From assembly GCF_023074055.1 (NCBI RefSeq), contig NZ_JADPKR010000025.1:124001-188000 (forward strand): a stretch of 64,000 bases of DNA, given 5' to 3'. The notes under the pieces were generated by a model. It had not been told where the DNA came from. It was given only the letters and a program-made list of their open reading frames with translations, and did no database searches. Position numbers and translations under genes: made by a program. The DNA comes from Bradyrhizobium sp. 141. GTDB taxonomy: Bacteria; Pseudomonadota; Alphaproteobacteria; Rhizobiales; Xanthobacteraceae. Below are positions 55,393-64,000 of the stretch, in pieces; positions within the stretch are counted from its first letter, which is position 1, and every line of letters starts with the position of its first letter.

Positions 55393-55478
55393 TTTGGGCC
55401 CGATTTACCGGCTGTTAGCCAAGACGTCGGTATTCTGGCGGCGAGACAGCCGGATCATTACGGGGCTGGAGCGGGCAC

Positions 55479-55796
55479 ATGGCGGTAAAGACGGACCAGC
55501 GCGGCAACAGCCGGGTTGTTTTCGAGCGCGGGATTTCGGCCCAGATGATGGGGATCGACGGCACCTGGCGGCGCGACTGCACCATGGAGGACGTCTCCGA
55601 AACTGGCGCCAAGCTGACCATCGACGGCTCGGTGGAAGGGCTGCATCTGAAAGAGTTCTTTCTGCTGCTGTCGTCCACCGGCTTGGCCTACCGGCGCTGC
55701 GAGCTTGCCTGGGTCAATGGCGACCAGATCGGCGTCAACTTCCTCAAGCTCGGCGACAGGAAGAAAAAGGCGCGTTCCACAGCCGTCGGGGCATGA
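55479..55796 (+). CDS. PilZ-domain protein, probable c-di-GMP receptor
   Basis: 105 residues, a single PilZ domain. Both c-di-GMP contacts are intact: RxxxR (Arg8-Arg12 in QRGNSRVVF) and DxSxxG (Asp38, Ser40, Gly43 in EDVSETGAKL). It sits between the AmgK fusion and murU on the same strand. The effect of c-di-GMP binding is unknown. Confidence 0.88.
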   Translation: MAVKTDQRGNSRVVFERGISAQMMGIDGTWRRDCTMEDVSETGAKLTIDGSVEGLHLKEFFLLLSSTGLAYRRCELAWVNGDQIGVNFLKLGDRKKKARSTAVGA

Positions 55797-55914
55797 TGGC
55801 AACACCCGTCGTACAACCGTCACGGCGGCTGTTTAAGGCGGTTGAGATGCGGTGCGGCTGATCGAACCTCGTGTTAGGATTGCTGCGAACGCGAAAGGTC
55901 TGAGAAAGCGAAGG

Positions 55915-56637
55915 ATGTCCGTCAAACCGACCAAAGCCATGGTGCTCGCCGCAGGGTTCGGCCTGCGCATGCGTCCGCTGACGGACAAGATGCCGAAGCC
56001 GATGGTGCCGGTGGCCGGCCAGCCGCTGCTCGACCATGTGCTCGACAAGCTCGGCCAGGCCGGCGTGGCCGAGGCCGTGGTCAACGTGCATTACCTGCCC
56101 GACCAGATCATCGATCACACCGCATCGCGCCAGCATCCGCGCGTGACCATCTCCGACGAACGCGACCAGGTGCTGGGCACCGGCGGCGGCGTGGTCAAGG
56201 CGCTGCCTCTGCTCGGCGATGCGCCGTTCTTCCACATCAATTCCGATACGCTGTGGATCGATGGCGTGCGATCGAACCTGACGCGGCTCGCTGAAAACTT
56301 CGACCCTGAGCGCATGGACATTCTGCTCCTGATGGCGCCGACCGCGACCAGCATCGGCTATAGCGGCCGCGGTGATTACGGCATGCTGCCCGACGGCGCC
56401 CTGCGCAAGCGCAAGGAAAAAGAGGTCGTTCCGTTCGTCTATGCCGGCGCGGCGATCCTGTCGCCGTCGATCTTCGAAGGCGCACCGGCGGGCGAATTCT
56501 CGCTGACAAAGATGTTCGACCGCGCCAACGAGCAGGAGCGGCTGTTCGGCCTCCGCCTCGACGGCGTCTGGATGCATGTCGGCACGCCTGATGCGGTGCA
56601 TGCGGCGGAAGAGGCGTTTCTGGAGAGCGTGGCGTAG
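55915..56637 (+). CDS. murU: MurU-like nucleotidyltransferase (MurNAc-1-P uridylyltransferase)
   Basis: 240 residues from ATG 55915 (MSVKPTKAMVLAAGFG). Nucleotidyltransferase signature LAAGFGLRMRPLTDKMPKPMVPVAG with the catalytic Arg and Lys. Asp111 (INSD) is the metal ligand, and VGTPDAVHAAEEAF ends the fold. Short single-domain enzymes of this type paired with AmgK convert MurNAc-1-phosphate to UDP-MurNAc. The assignment is by pairing; a glucose-1-P thymidylyl or mannose-1-P role is the alternative. Confidence 0.82.
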   Translation: MSVKPTKAMVLAAGFGLRMRPLTDKMPKPMVPVAGQPLLDHVLDKLGQAGVAEAVVNVHYLPDQIIDHTASRQHPRVTISDERDQVLGTGGGVVKALPLLGDAPFFHINSDTLWIDGVRSNLTRLAENFDPERMDILLLMAPTATSIGYSGRGDYGMLPDGALRKRKEKEVVPFVYAGAAILSPSIFEGAPAGEFSLTKMFDRANEQERLFGLRLDGVWMHVGTPDAVHAAEEAFLESVA

Positions 56638-56657
56638 GGCGGCCCCAAACTCGGTGC

Positions 56658-56748
56658 CGTAGGGTGGGCAAAGGCGCACTTGCGCCGTGCCCACCATCTC
56701 TCTCGATCGCAAAAAAGCGTGGGCACGCTTCGCTTTGCCCACCCTACG
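56658..56748. repeat. Palindromic repeat, family C (copy 3)
   Basis: CGTAGGGTGGGCAAAG...CTTTGCCCACCCTACG ends with internal GTGCCCACC/GTGGGCAC arms, as at 5455 and 34099. It lies between murU and addB. Confidence 0.85.
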
Positions 56749-56818
56749 GCACCTGTCCTGGTCTCGCGAACAGCGGGGACGACTTCTTCCCAGCCCATGA
56801 CCATTTGAGCCCACCTCC

Positions 56819-56847
56819 CTATATTGGCGCCTGATTCCCGAATCAGG
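56819..56847 (+). promoter_or_regulatory. Dyad with two GANTC sites just upstream of addB
   Basis: Perfect arms CCTGATTC (56830-56837)/GAATCAGG (56840-56847) with a 2-bp centre lie 6 bp before the addB ATG. Each arm contains a GANTC (GATTC, GAATC) methylation site. TATATT at 56819-56824 could be a -10. The dyad could be an operator, a start-region hairpin, or both. Confidence 0.45.
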
Positions 56848-56853
56848 CAGCTC

Positions 56854-59800
56854 ATGCGCGTTTTCAGCGTTCCCATCTCGGTTCCGTTCCTGCGCACGGT
56901 CGTCGCGGCCCTGCTCGAGGGACGGCTGGTCGAGGGATTCGAGGCGCGCAAGGAACCGGCGCGGCTGGCGGACGCCACGCTGTACCTGCCGACCCGCCGC
57001 GCGATGCGCGTCGTCCGCGAGATCTTCCTCGAGGAGATGAAGGCCGACGCCGTGGTGCTGCCGCGCATCGTCGCGCTCGGCGACATCGACGAGGACGAGC
57101 TCGCTTTCGCCGACGAAGCCGAGCAATTTTCCGGCGCGACGCCGCTCGACATTCCGCCGCGGCTCGGAGAGCTCGAACGGCGGCTGACGCTGGCGCAGCT
57201 GGTCGCCGCCTGGGCCAAGGGCCCGGTGCTGGCGCCGCTGGTGGTCGGCGGCCCCGCTTCCACGCTTGCTCTCGCCGGCGACCTCGCACGCCTGATCGAC
57301 GACATGGTCACGCGCGGCGTCGACTGGAATGCGCTCGACGGCCTCGTGCCTGATAACCTCGACCGCTATTGGCAGCACTCGCTCGAATTTTTGCGCATCG
57401 CGCGCATCGCCTGGCCGGCTCATCTCGCCGAAATCAAACGCATCGAGCCGGCGGCGCGGCGCGATCTCCTGATCGCGGCGGAAGCCAAACGCCTGACTGC
57501 GCATCCCAATGGCCCCGTGATCGCGGCGGGCTCGACCGGCTCGATGCCCGCAACGGCGAAATTCCTGCACGCTGTCGCATCGCTGCCGCATGGCGCCGTG
57601 GTGCTGCCGGGGCTCGACACCGACCTCGACGACGATGCTTGGCGGAGCATCGGCGGCATTCGCGATGCGCTCGGCAAATTCGCGGAGCACCCGGCCTCGA
57701 ACCATCCGCAATATGCCATGAATGCGCTGCTGGATCGGTTCGGCATCAAACGCAGCGACGTCGACATCCTTCAGCCGCCGGCAGAACGCGGCCGCGATCT
57801 GCTCGCCTCGGAATCGATGCGGCCCTCGGCCAAGACGGAAGTCTGGCACGACCGGTTGAAGCAGCCGGATGTCGCCACCAAGATCGCGGGCGGCATGACG
57901 AACCTTGCGGTCGTCGAAGCCCCTAATCCTGAAATGGAAGCCCTCGCGATCGCCATCGCAATGCGCGAGGCGCGGCATCTCGACAAGTCGGCGGCGCTGG
58001 TGACGCCCGATCGTGCGCTGGCGCGACGGGTGATGGCTGCGCTGACGCGATGGGATCTCGCGTTCGACGATTCCGGCGGCGACGTGCTGATGGAAACCTC
58101 GGCCGGTGTTTTTGCCCGGCTCACCGCGGAGGCCGCGACCAACGGGCTGGAGCCACCGACGCTGCTGGCGATGCTGAAGCATCCGCTGTGCCGGCTCGGC
58201 CGGCTGCCCGGCGCGTGGAAGGCGGCGATCGAGGGACTCGAGCTCGCGGTCTTGCGCGGCACACGGCCACCCGCAGGCACGGCCGGCCTGTTGCGTGAAT
58301 TCAACCGCTTCCGCGACGAGCTAGCAAAGCTGTGGCGCAGCGAACCATCCGCACTGCATCGCGCCGAGCCGCGTGCGCGGTTGAAAGCGGAAGACCTCGA
58401 CCTCATCCAGGCGCTGATCGATGCTCTGCAAAGATCATTGGCGCCGATCGAAAGCTTGGCGTCATCGAAGCCGTATGACTTCGCCGAGCTGGCGCATCGC
58501 CACCGCGAGATCATGATCGAGCTGTCGCGCGACGAGCAAGGCATTCCACTGGCCTTCGAGGAGCGCGAAGGCCTCGCGCTCGCCAGTGCCTTCGACGATC
58601 TCCTGCGCGGCGGTACGACCAGCGGATTGATGGTGCCGCTGCCCGACTATCCTGATGTGTTCCAGACCGCGTTCGGCGATCGCGCGGTACGGCGGCGGGA
58701 TAAGCCCGGCGCGCGGCTCCAGATCTACGGTCCGCTGGAATCGCGCCTGATGCAGGCCGACCGCATCATCATCGGTGGCCTGATCGAAGGCGTCTGGCCG
58801 CCAGCACCACGGATCGACCCCTGGCTCAGCCGGCCGATGCGGCACGAGCTCGGTCTCGATCTGCCGGAGCGGCGCATCGGCCTCTCCGCCCACGATTTTG
58901 CCCAGCTGCTCGGCGGTGACGAGGTGATCCTCACCCATTCCGCCAAGGCCGGCGGCGCGCCGGCGGTGGCTTCGCGCTTCCTGCACCGGCTGGAGGCGGT
59001 TGCCGGCGACGATCATTGGAAGGCGGCCGTTCGCGCCGGCGAGAAATACGTGCAATTCGCCGGCGCCCTCGACCAGCCCGCCGAAGTCAGGCCGATCAAG
59101 CAGCCCGAGCCGCGGCCGCCGCGCGCGGTGCGACCGCTCAAAATGTCCGTCACCGCGATCGAGGACTGGCTGCGCGATCCCTACACGATCTACGCCAAGC
59201 ACATTTTGCGGCTCGACGCACTCGATCCCGTCGACATGCCGCTGTCAGCCGCCGACCGCGGCTCGGCCATCCACGATGCACTCGGCGAATTCACCGAAAC
59301 CTACGCCACGCGTCTGCCGGACGATCCCGCCCGCGTTCTGCGCGCGATCGGTGAAAAGTATTTTGAGCCGCTGATGGAGCGCCCCGAGGCGCGAGCGCTG
59401 TGGTGGCCGCGCTTCCAGCGCATCGCGCGCTGGTTCGGCGAATGGGAGACCGTGCGCCGCGAGGCGATCGAGGCGATTGCCGCGGAGACCCGCGGCGAGA
59501 TCTCGATCCGGCTCGACAATGCGCGCACTTTCTATCTGTCCGCGCGCGCCGACCGCATCGAGCGCCGCAACGGCGGCGGCTATGCCATTCTCGACTACAA
59601 GACCGGACAGCCGCCGACCGGCAAGCAGGTCCGCATGGGCCTGTCGCCGCAGCTGACGCTGGAGGCCGCGATCCTGCGCGAAGGCGGCTTTCCCGATATC
59701 GATGCCGGCTCCTCCGTGAGCCAGCTCGTTTATGTCCGTCTCAGCGGCAACAATCCGCCGGGCGAGGAGCGCATCCTCGAGCTCAAATTCAAGCAGGGCG

Positions 59801-60000
59801 ACGAGCCGCAGCCGCCGGATACGGCGGCCGCAGAAGCGCGGACAAAGCTGGAGGCGCTGATCCGTGCGTTCGAGGACGAGAATCAGCCGTACACCTCGCT
59901 GAACCTGCCGATGTGGACGAACCGCTACGGCGCCTATGACGACCTCGCCCGGATCAAGGAATGGTCCGCGGCCGGCGGATTGGGGATCGAGGAATGGTGA
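56854..60000 (+). CDS. addB: Double-strand break repair helicase-nuclease subunit AddB
   Basis: 1048 residues from ATG 56854 (MRVFSVPISVPFLRTVV). Alphaproteobacterial AddB type: an inactive helicase-like N-terminal half without a clear Walker A, and a C-terminal PD-(D/E)xK nuclease (YAILDYKTGQPPTGKQV). The four-Cys Fe-S cluster of B. subtilis AddB is not visible. With AddA it processes broken ends for RecA loading. It overlaps addA by a few bp. Confidence 0.94.
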   Translation: MRVFSVPISVPFLRTVVAALLEGRLVEGFEARKEPARLADATLYLPTRRAMRVVREIFLEEMKADAVVLPRIVALGDIDEDELAFADEAEQFSGATPLDIPPRLGELERRLTLAQLVAAWAKGPVLAPLVVGGPASTLALAGDLARLIDDMVTRGVDWNALDGLVPDNLDRYWQHSLEFLRIARIAWPAHLAEIKRIEPAARRDLLIAAEAKRLTAHPNGPVIAAGSTGSMPATAKFLHAVASLPHGAVVLPGLDTDLDDDAWRSIGGIRDALGKFAEHPASNHPQYAMNALLDRFGIKRSDVDILQPPAERGRDLLASESMRPSAKTEVWHDRLKQPDVATKIAGGMTNLAVVEAPNPEMEALAIAIAMREARHLDKSAALVTPDRALARRVMAALTRWDLAFDDSGGDVLMETSAGVFARLTAEAATNGLEPPTLLAMLKHPLCRLGRLPGAWKAAIEGLELAVLRGTRPPAGTAGLLREFNRFRDELAKLWRSEPSALHRAEPRARLKAEDLDLIQALIDALQRSLAPIESLASSKPYDFAELAHRHREIMIELSRDEQGIPLAFEEREGLALASAFDDLLRGGTTSGLMVPLPDYPDVFQTAFGDRAVRRRDKPGARLQIYGPLESRLMQADRIIIGGLIEGVWPPAPRIDPWLSRPMRHELGLDLPERRIGLSAHDFAQLLGGDEVILTHSAKAGGAPAVASRFLHRLEAVAGDDHWKAAVRAGEKYVQFAGALDQPAEVRPIKQPEPRPPRAVRPLKMSVTAIEDWLRDPYTIYAKHILRLDALDPVDMPLSAADRGSAIHDALGEFTETYATRLPDDPARVLRAIGEKYFEPLMERPEARALWWPRFQRIARWFGEWETVRREAIEAIAAETRGEISIRLDNARTFYLSARADRIERRNGGGYAILDYKTGQPPTGKQVRMGLSPQLTLEAAILREGGFPDIDAGSSVSQLVYVRLSGNNPPGEERILELKFKQGDEPQPPDTAAAEARTKLEALIRAFEDENQPYTSLNLPMWTNRYGAYDDLARIKEWSAAGGLGIEEW

Positions 60001-63000
60001 AGGCACCGCGCCCCATCCCCGACGAGGTGCGCGCGCGGCAGGCGCGTGCGTCCGATCCGACCGCGTCGGCCTTCGTGTCGGCCAATGCCGGCTCGGGCAA
60101 GACACATGTGCTGGTGCAGCGCGTGATCCGCCTGCTGCTATCAGGCGTGCCGCCGGAAAAGATCCTCTGCATCACCTTCACCAAGGCCGCCGCCGCCAAC
60201 ATGGCCGAGCGCGTGTTCACCACGCTTGGTCATTGGGTGACGCTCGACGACACCGCGCTCGACGCGGCGATCAAGGCCGTCGGCATTCCGTATCCTGATC
60301 GAACGTTGCGCCGCAACGCGCGAAAACTGTTCGCCTGCGCGCTGGAGACGCCGGGCGGGCTGAAGGTGCAGACCATCCACGCGCTGTGCACCCGCCTGCT
60401 CCAGCAGTTTCCGTTCGAGGCCAACGTGCCGGCGCGCTTCGCCGTGATCGACGAGCGCGACCAGACCGACATGATGGAGCGCGCCAACCTGAAGGTGCTG
60501 CTGGAGGCCGCGCGTGACCCGGAAAGCCTCACCGGCCGCGCGCTGTTGACGGCGATGGCCAGCGCCGCCGACGTCACCTTCAAGGAGGTCGTGCGCGAGG
60601 CGTGTCTCAGCCGCGATCACTTCATGGCCTGGACCGACGAGGCTGGCAATGCCGGGGCGGCGGTCGAACAGATGGCAGCTGTGCTGGGCGTCGATGCGGG
60701 CGACCGGATCGAGGACGTCGAGACCGAGATTCTCGACGGCCCGTTCCTGCCGCGGTCGCGCTGGGACGATATCGCCTTTGCGCTGGAAGACGGCAGCAAA
60801 TCCGACAACGACCAGGCCGGCCGGCTGCGCGAAGCAAAAGTCTTTTCCGGCAGCGCGCAGGTCGATGCCTATCTCTGCGTCTTCCTCACCGACGAGAAGC
60901 TGCCGCGCAAGGCGGTGCTGACCAAGAAGTTTTGCGATCACAACCCGTCCGTCGCCCGCCTTTTCGAAAACGAGGCGCAGCGGCTCGGTGAGCTGATCGA
61001 GAAGCGCCGCGCTGTGACCATGCGCGATCGCACCGCGGCCCTGCTGCACATCGCAACCGCTGCCGCCCAGAACTATCGCCGCGAGAAGCAGGAGCGCGGG
61101 CTGCTCGATTATGACGACCTCATCGACAAGACGCTGGCGATGCTGAACCGCGTCGCCTCGGGCTGGGTGCATTACAAGCTCGACCGCGGCGTCGATCACG
61201 TCCTGATCGACGAGGCCCAGGACACCAGTCCGCGACAATGGGACATCGTCGCCCACATCATCTCGGAGTTCACGGCCGGAGAAGGCGCGCGCGAAGGGCT
61301 GAACCGCACCATCTTCGCCGTGGGCGACGAGAAGCAATCGATCTTCTCGTTCCAGGGCGCTGACCCGCGCGAATTCGATACGCGCAAGCGCGAGTTGGAC
61401 CGCAAGTTCAAATCTGCCGGGCTGAAGTTCGACCCGGTCGCGTTCACCTATTCGTTCCGATCCGGCGCCGCGATCCTGCACTCGGTCGACCACGTCTTCC
61501 GCGATCCCCAGATCTACAAGAGCATCCATTCGATTGACATCGGCCACCCCTTGCACAATTCCCTCAGCGATGCCGGTCCAAGCGTCGTCGAGCTCTGGGA
61601 TCTCGCGGAAGCCGACGACCGACAGGAGATCGAGGGCTGGCGCGCGCCGTTTGACGGCGTCGCCGTCACCAGCCCCGAGGTCAAGCTCGCACGCCGCATC
61701 CAGGCCGAGATCAAACGGCTGGTCGAGAGCGGCACGCTGACCGGGCACGAAGGCGAACGTCGTCCGCTACGCTATGGCGACATGCTGATCCTGGTGCGCC
61801 GGCGCGGCAACGCCTTCGACGCGGTGATCCAGGCGCTGAAGCACGCTGGCGTCCCGGTCGCCGGCGCCGACCGGCTCAAGCTCACCGAGCATATCGCGAT
61901 CATCGATCTGATGAACCTTGCGGACGCGCTGCTGCTGCCGCAGGACGATCTCGCGCTCGCGGTGGCGCTGAAAAGCCCGCTGTTCGGGCTCGATGACGAC
62001 GATCTGTTCCAGCTCGCCTTTGACCGCAAAGGATCGCTGCGCCGCGCGCTGGGCGACCATGCGGGCACAAGCGAGATATTCGCGACCGCATTGCGCCGTC
62101 TCGAGGCCTGCGAGATTCGTGCCCGCCACGAAACTCCGTTCGCCTTCTACGCTTGGCTGCTCGGCGGCGACGGCGGTCGCGCGCGCATCCTGCGCCGGCT
62201 CGGCCACGAGGCCAACGACGCGCTCGACGAGTTCCTGGAGCTGGCGCTGAACTACGAGCGCAAGGCGCCGGCCTCGCTGCAGGGTTTCATGGCCTGGCTG
62301 CGCTCGGCCGATACCGAGGTGAAGCGCGACATGGAGATCTCGCGCGACGAGGTGCGGGTGATGACCGTGCACGGCGCCAAGGGCCTGGAAGCTTCCGTGG
62401 TGTTCATGGTCGACACCACCTCCTCGCCTGCGGATTCGCAGCGACTTCAACTGATCCACGTCCCGCGCGGCAATGGCAGCGAGGTCGTGGTCTGGGCCGG
62501 GCGCAAGGCGGACGATCCCAAGCCGGTCGCCGAGGCGCGCACCGCGATGCTCGAGGAGACCGAGGATGAGTATCGCCGCCTGCTCTACGTTGCGATGACG
62601 CGCGCGGCGGATCGGCTGATCGTGGGGGGCTGTCTGCCGGGCAACAGGAAGGCGGTCCGCAAGTTGAGCTGGTATGACCTGATCGACACCGGCCTCGCTG
62701 GCGCGGGCCTGGACAAGCAGGTCATCGAGACGCCGCTCGGCAAGGTGACGCGATTCGCCCGGCCGGAGGATGCCACAGCGCTCGGCACGCCCGCGACGTC
62801 CGTGGACCAGACCGTCGCCCTGCCCGATTGGTTGCGGGCGCCGGCCCCGCACGAGACCGCCGACGACGATCCGGTGCGTCCCTCCGGCCAGCCGGCTGAG
62901 GAGGGACGCGCGGTGCGATCAGGCGAATCGGTCCAGTCCCGCGCCCTCGCATTGCAGCGCGGCACGCTGGTGCATCGGCTGCTGCAATCCCTGCCCGACA

Positions 63001-63503
63001 TCGCCGTTGAGCGGCGTCACGAGGCCGCGCTCGGCTTCATGGCCCGCAACGCCGCGGACTGGCCGGAGGCCGACCGCACCGCTTTGGCCGACAAAGCGCT
63101 CGCCTTGATCACCGAACCGCGTTTTGCGCCGGTCTTCGCTGCCGGCAGCCGGGCCGAGGTCGCCATTGTCGGCAAGTTGGAGCGGCCGGGCCGCACGCCG
63201 GCGCTGGTGTCGGGGCAGATCGACCGGCTGGTCGTGCGTCCGGATGAGGTTTTGATCGTGGATTTCAAGACCAACCAGGCGGCACCCAAAAGCGCGGCTG
63301 AGGCGCCTGCCGCCTATGTCCGGCAGCTCGCGCTGTACCGGGCGGTGCTGTCGCGGCTTTATCCCCAAAAGCCGGTCAGGGCCGTCCTGCTCTGGACCGA
63401 GGCCCTTGAATATATGGAGATTTCAGCCCCCGCGCTGGACGCGGCGCTGGCATCCCTTCATCTCGGTGTGAGCGTCCTTGACCCGGCAAGGAGCCGTTCA
63501 TAG
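59994..63503 (+). CDS. addA: Double-strand break repair helicase-nuclease subunit AddA
   Basis: 1169 residues from ATG 59994 overlapping the addB stop; a GTG at 59997 is adjacent. UvrD-type motifs: Walker A SANAGSGKTHVLVQR (29-43), Ia CITFTKAAAANMAERV, II LIDEAQDTSP, III GDEKQSIFSFQGA, V/VI MTVHGAKGLEASVV and LYVAMTRAADRLIVGG. The C-terminal nuclease has IVDFKTNQ. It is the motor and nuclease subunit of AddAB, the alphaproteobacterial counterpart of RecBCD. Confidence 0.96.
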   Translation: MVKAPRPIPDEVRARQARASDPTASAFVSANAGSGKTHVLVQRVIRLLLSGVPPEKILCITFTKAAAANMAERVFTTLGHWVTLDDTALDAAIKAVGIPYPDRTLRRNARKLFACALETPGGLKVQTIHALCTRLLQQFPFEANVPARFAVIDERDQTDMMERANLKVLLEAARDPESLTGRALLTAMASAADVTFKEVVREACLSRDHFMAWTDEAGNAGAAVEQMAAVLGVDAGDRIEDVETEILDGPFLPRSRWDDIAFALEDGSKSDNDQAGRLREAKVFSGSAQVDAYLCVFLTDEKLPRKAVLTKKFCDHNPSVARLFENEAQRLGELIEKRRAVTMRDRTAALLHIATAAAQNYRREKQERGLLDYDDLIDKTLAMLNRVASGWVHYKLDRGVDHVLIDEAQDTSPRQWDIVAHIISEFTAGEGAREGLNRTIFAVGDEKQSIFSFQGADPREFDTRKRELDRKFKSAGLKFDPVAFTYSFRSGAAILHSVDHVFRDPQIYKSIHSIDIGHPLHNSLSDAGPSVVELWDLAEADDRQEIEGWRAPFDGVAVTSPEVKLARRIQAEIKRLVESGTLTGHEGERRPLRYGDMLILVRRRGNAFDAVIQALKHAGVPVAGADRLKLTEHIAIIDLMNLADALLLPQDDLALAVALKSPLFGLDDDDLFQLAFDRKGSLRRALGDHAGTSEIFATALRRLEACEIRARHETPFAFYAWLLGGDGGRARILRRLGHEANDALDEFLELALNYERKAPASLQGFMAWLRSADTEVKRDMEISRDEVRVMTVHGAKGLEASVVFMVDTTSSPADSQRLQLIHVPRGNGSEVVVWAGRKADDPKPVAEARTAMLEETEDEYRRLLYVAMTRAADRLIVGGCLPGNRKAVRKLSWYDLIDTGLAGAGLDKQVIETPLGKVTRFARPEDATALGTPATSVDQTVALPDWLRAPAPHETADDDPVRPSGQPAEEGRAVRSGESVQSRALALQRGTLVHRLLQSLPDIAVERRHEAALGFMARNAADWPEADRTALADKALALITEPRFAPVFAAGSRAEVAIVGKLERPGRTPALVSGQIDRLVVRPDEVLIVDFKTNQAAPKSAAEAPAAYVRQLALYRAVLSRLYPQKPVRAVLLWTEALEYMEISAPALDAALASLHLGVSVLDPARSRS

Positions 63504-63569
63504 GTTGACCGCATGATCCCGGGCGCGATTCCAGGTCGCGCCGATTCTTTCAACGAGTGAGGTACTCCA

Positions 63570-63890
63570 ATGGCGGTTAGCAAGGTTTCCGACGCCGATT
63601 TCGAAGCCGAAGTGCTCAAGGCGAACGGCCCCGTGGTCGTCGATTTCTGGGCCGAATGGTGCGGCCCCTGCCGCATGATCGCACCCGCCCTCGACGAGAT
63701 CGCCGGCGCGATGGGCGACAAGGTCAAGATCGTGAAGCTCAATGTCGACGAGAGCCCGAAGACCGCTTCGAAGTATGGCGTGATGTCGATCCCGACCCTG
63801 ATGATCTTCAAGGGCGGCGAGATGGCCTCCCGTCAGGTCGGCGCCGCGCCGAAGGCGAAGCTGCAGCAGTGGATCACCTCCGCAGTCTGA
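63570..63890 (+). CDS. trxA: Thioredoxin
   Basis: 106 residues. Active site WCGPCR in [21 protein letters not shown]; cis-Pro in [11 protein letters not shown]. General cytoplasmic dithiol reductase. It follows addA by 66 bp with its own GAGTGAGG ribosome binding site. A terminator follows. Confidence 0.97.
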   Translation: MAVSKVSDADFEAEVLKANGPVVVDFWAEWCGPCRMIAPALDEIAGAMGDKVKIVKLNVDESPKTASKYGVMSIPTLMIFKGGEMASRQVGAAPKAKLQQWITSAV

Positions 63891-63919
63891 TCGGCGCCGC
63901 ATCCAGTTATTTTTCGACA

Positions 63920-63942
63920 ACGGCCGGCGAAATGCCGGCCGT
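63920..63942. terminator. Intrinsic terminator after trxA, possibly bidirectional
   Basis: Perfect 9-bp stem ACGGCCGGC (63920-63928)/GCCGGCCGT (63934-63942) with a GAAAT loop. Few T residues follow on the + strand. On the - strand, TTGTCG and AAAAATAACTG follow, so it may serve either direction. Confidence 0.7.
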
Positions 63943-63961
63943 TTGCGTTGATGGGACGTGT

Positions 63962-64000
63962 TCAGCGTATGACGAGTCCCGCCCTTGCCAGCCCCTCCCG
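63962..64000 (-). CDS. Possible 3' end of a converging gene (partial)
   Basis: On the minus strand an open frame from the right edge ends at TGA 63964-63962 after about 12 codons (ending GLARAGLVIR). The gap to trxA is 71 bp and holds a symmetrical terminator, which fits a convergent gene. In many alphaproteobacteria folC lies near trxA, but these residues are too few to identify it. Confidence 0.3.
   Translation of the reverse strand, partial: REGLARAGLVIR

Overview
The window is high-GC alphaproteobacterial chromosome, almost certainly Bradyrhizobium or a close Bradyrhizobiaceae relative. The evidence is: a 163-residue Irr with a heme-type Cys29-Pro30; an irr promoter carrying tandem TGCATC hexamers of the kind described for Bradyrhizobium Fur/Mur; a DivL-type pseudo-histidine kinase; AddAB instead of RecBCD; and many long palindromic intergenic repeats of the sort common in this genus. 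It reads as core genome. I see no insertion sequence, prophage, CRISPR array, rRNA or tRNA gene.

Layout. 1-4.6 kb: end of an acyl-CoA synthetase, a PfkB/adenosine kinase-like gene (-), murJ, trpS and a universal stress protein. 4.9-14.6 kb: an Nfu Fe-S scaffold, tsaB-rimI-fur, a HAD phosphatase, miaB-phoH-ybeY-corC-lnt and a PhrR-like XRE regulator. 14.7-17.8 kb: M20 peptidase-trmB, then a DUF2336 gene (-). 18-28.6 kb: the classical rimP-nusA-ylxR-infB-rbfA-truB-rpsO-pnp translation/RNA-decay cluster, with an attenuator-like leader at its start and a long hairpin before pnp. 28.7-34.1 kb: katG and oxyR divergent, an acetyltransferase, a secreted protein of unknown function and a GST. 34.2-37.9 kb: fabI, fabB and fabA (-) divergent from irr (+). 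38-45.5 kb: an SH3 protein, a 2-hydroxyacid dehydrogenase, a LysR regulator/aldo-keto reductase divergent pair, a MoeB-like E1, a secreted peptidoglycan-binding pseudo-protease and an orphan ParA. 45.7-51 kb: mutM (-), ubiE-ubiB-coaBC-dut. 51.3-64 kb: divL, a tsaE-amgK fusion, a PilZ gene, murU, addB-addA and trxA.

The most unusual locus is coaBC at 49.1-50.5 kb. The CoA-biosynthesis enzyme carries an in-frame N-terminal ribbon-helix-helix domain like the FitA/VapB antitoxins. The promoter directly upstream holds two perfect 19-bp palindromes of identical architecture (ATGATWGC-N3-GCWATCAT, centres 23 bp apart) that cover the predicted -35 and -10. This looks like an antitoxin DNA-binding domain captured by a metabolic enzyme that may repress its own gene. 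No PIN-domain toxin is present nearby.

Other points worth attention: the divL upstream region has three GANTC (CcrM-type) sites and a perfect hairpin; a PilZ (c-di-GMP) gene sits between amgK and murU; the fur gene and a candidate target of it, irr, lie in the same window; and at least seven families of palindromic repeats occupy most gene ends.
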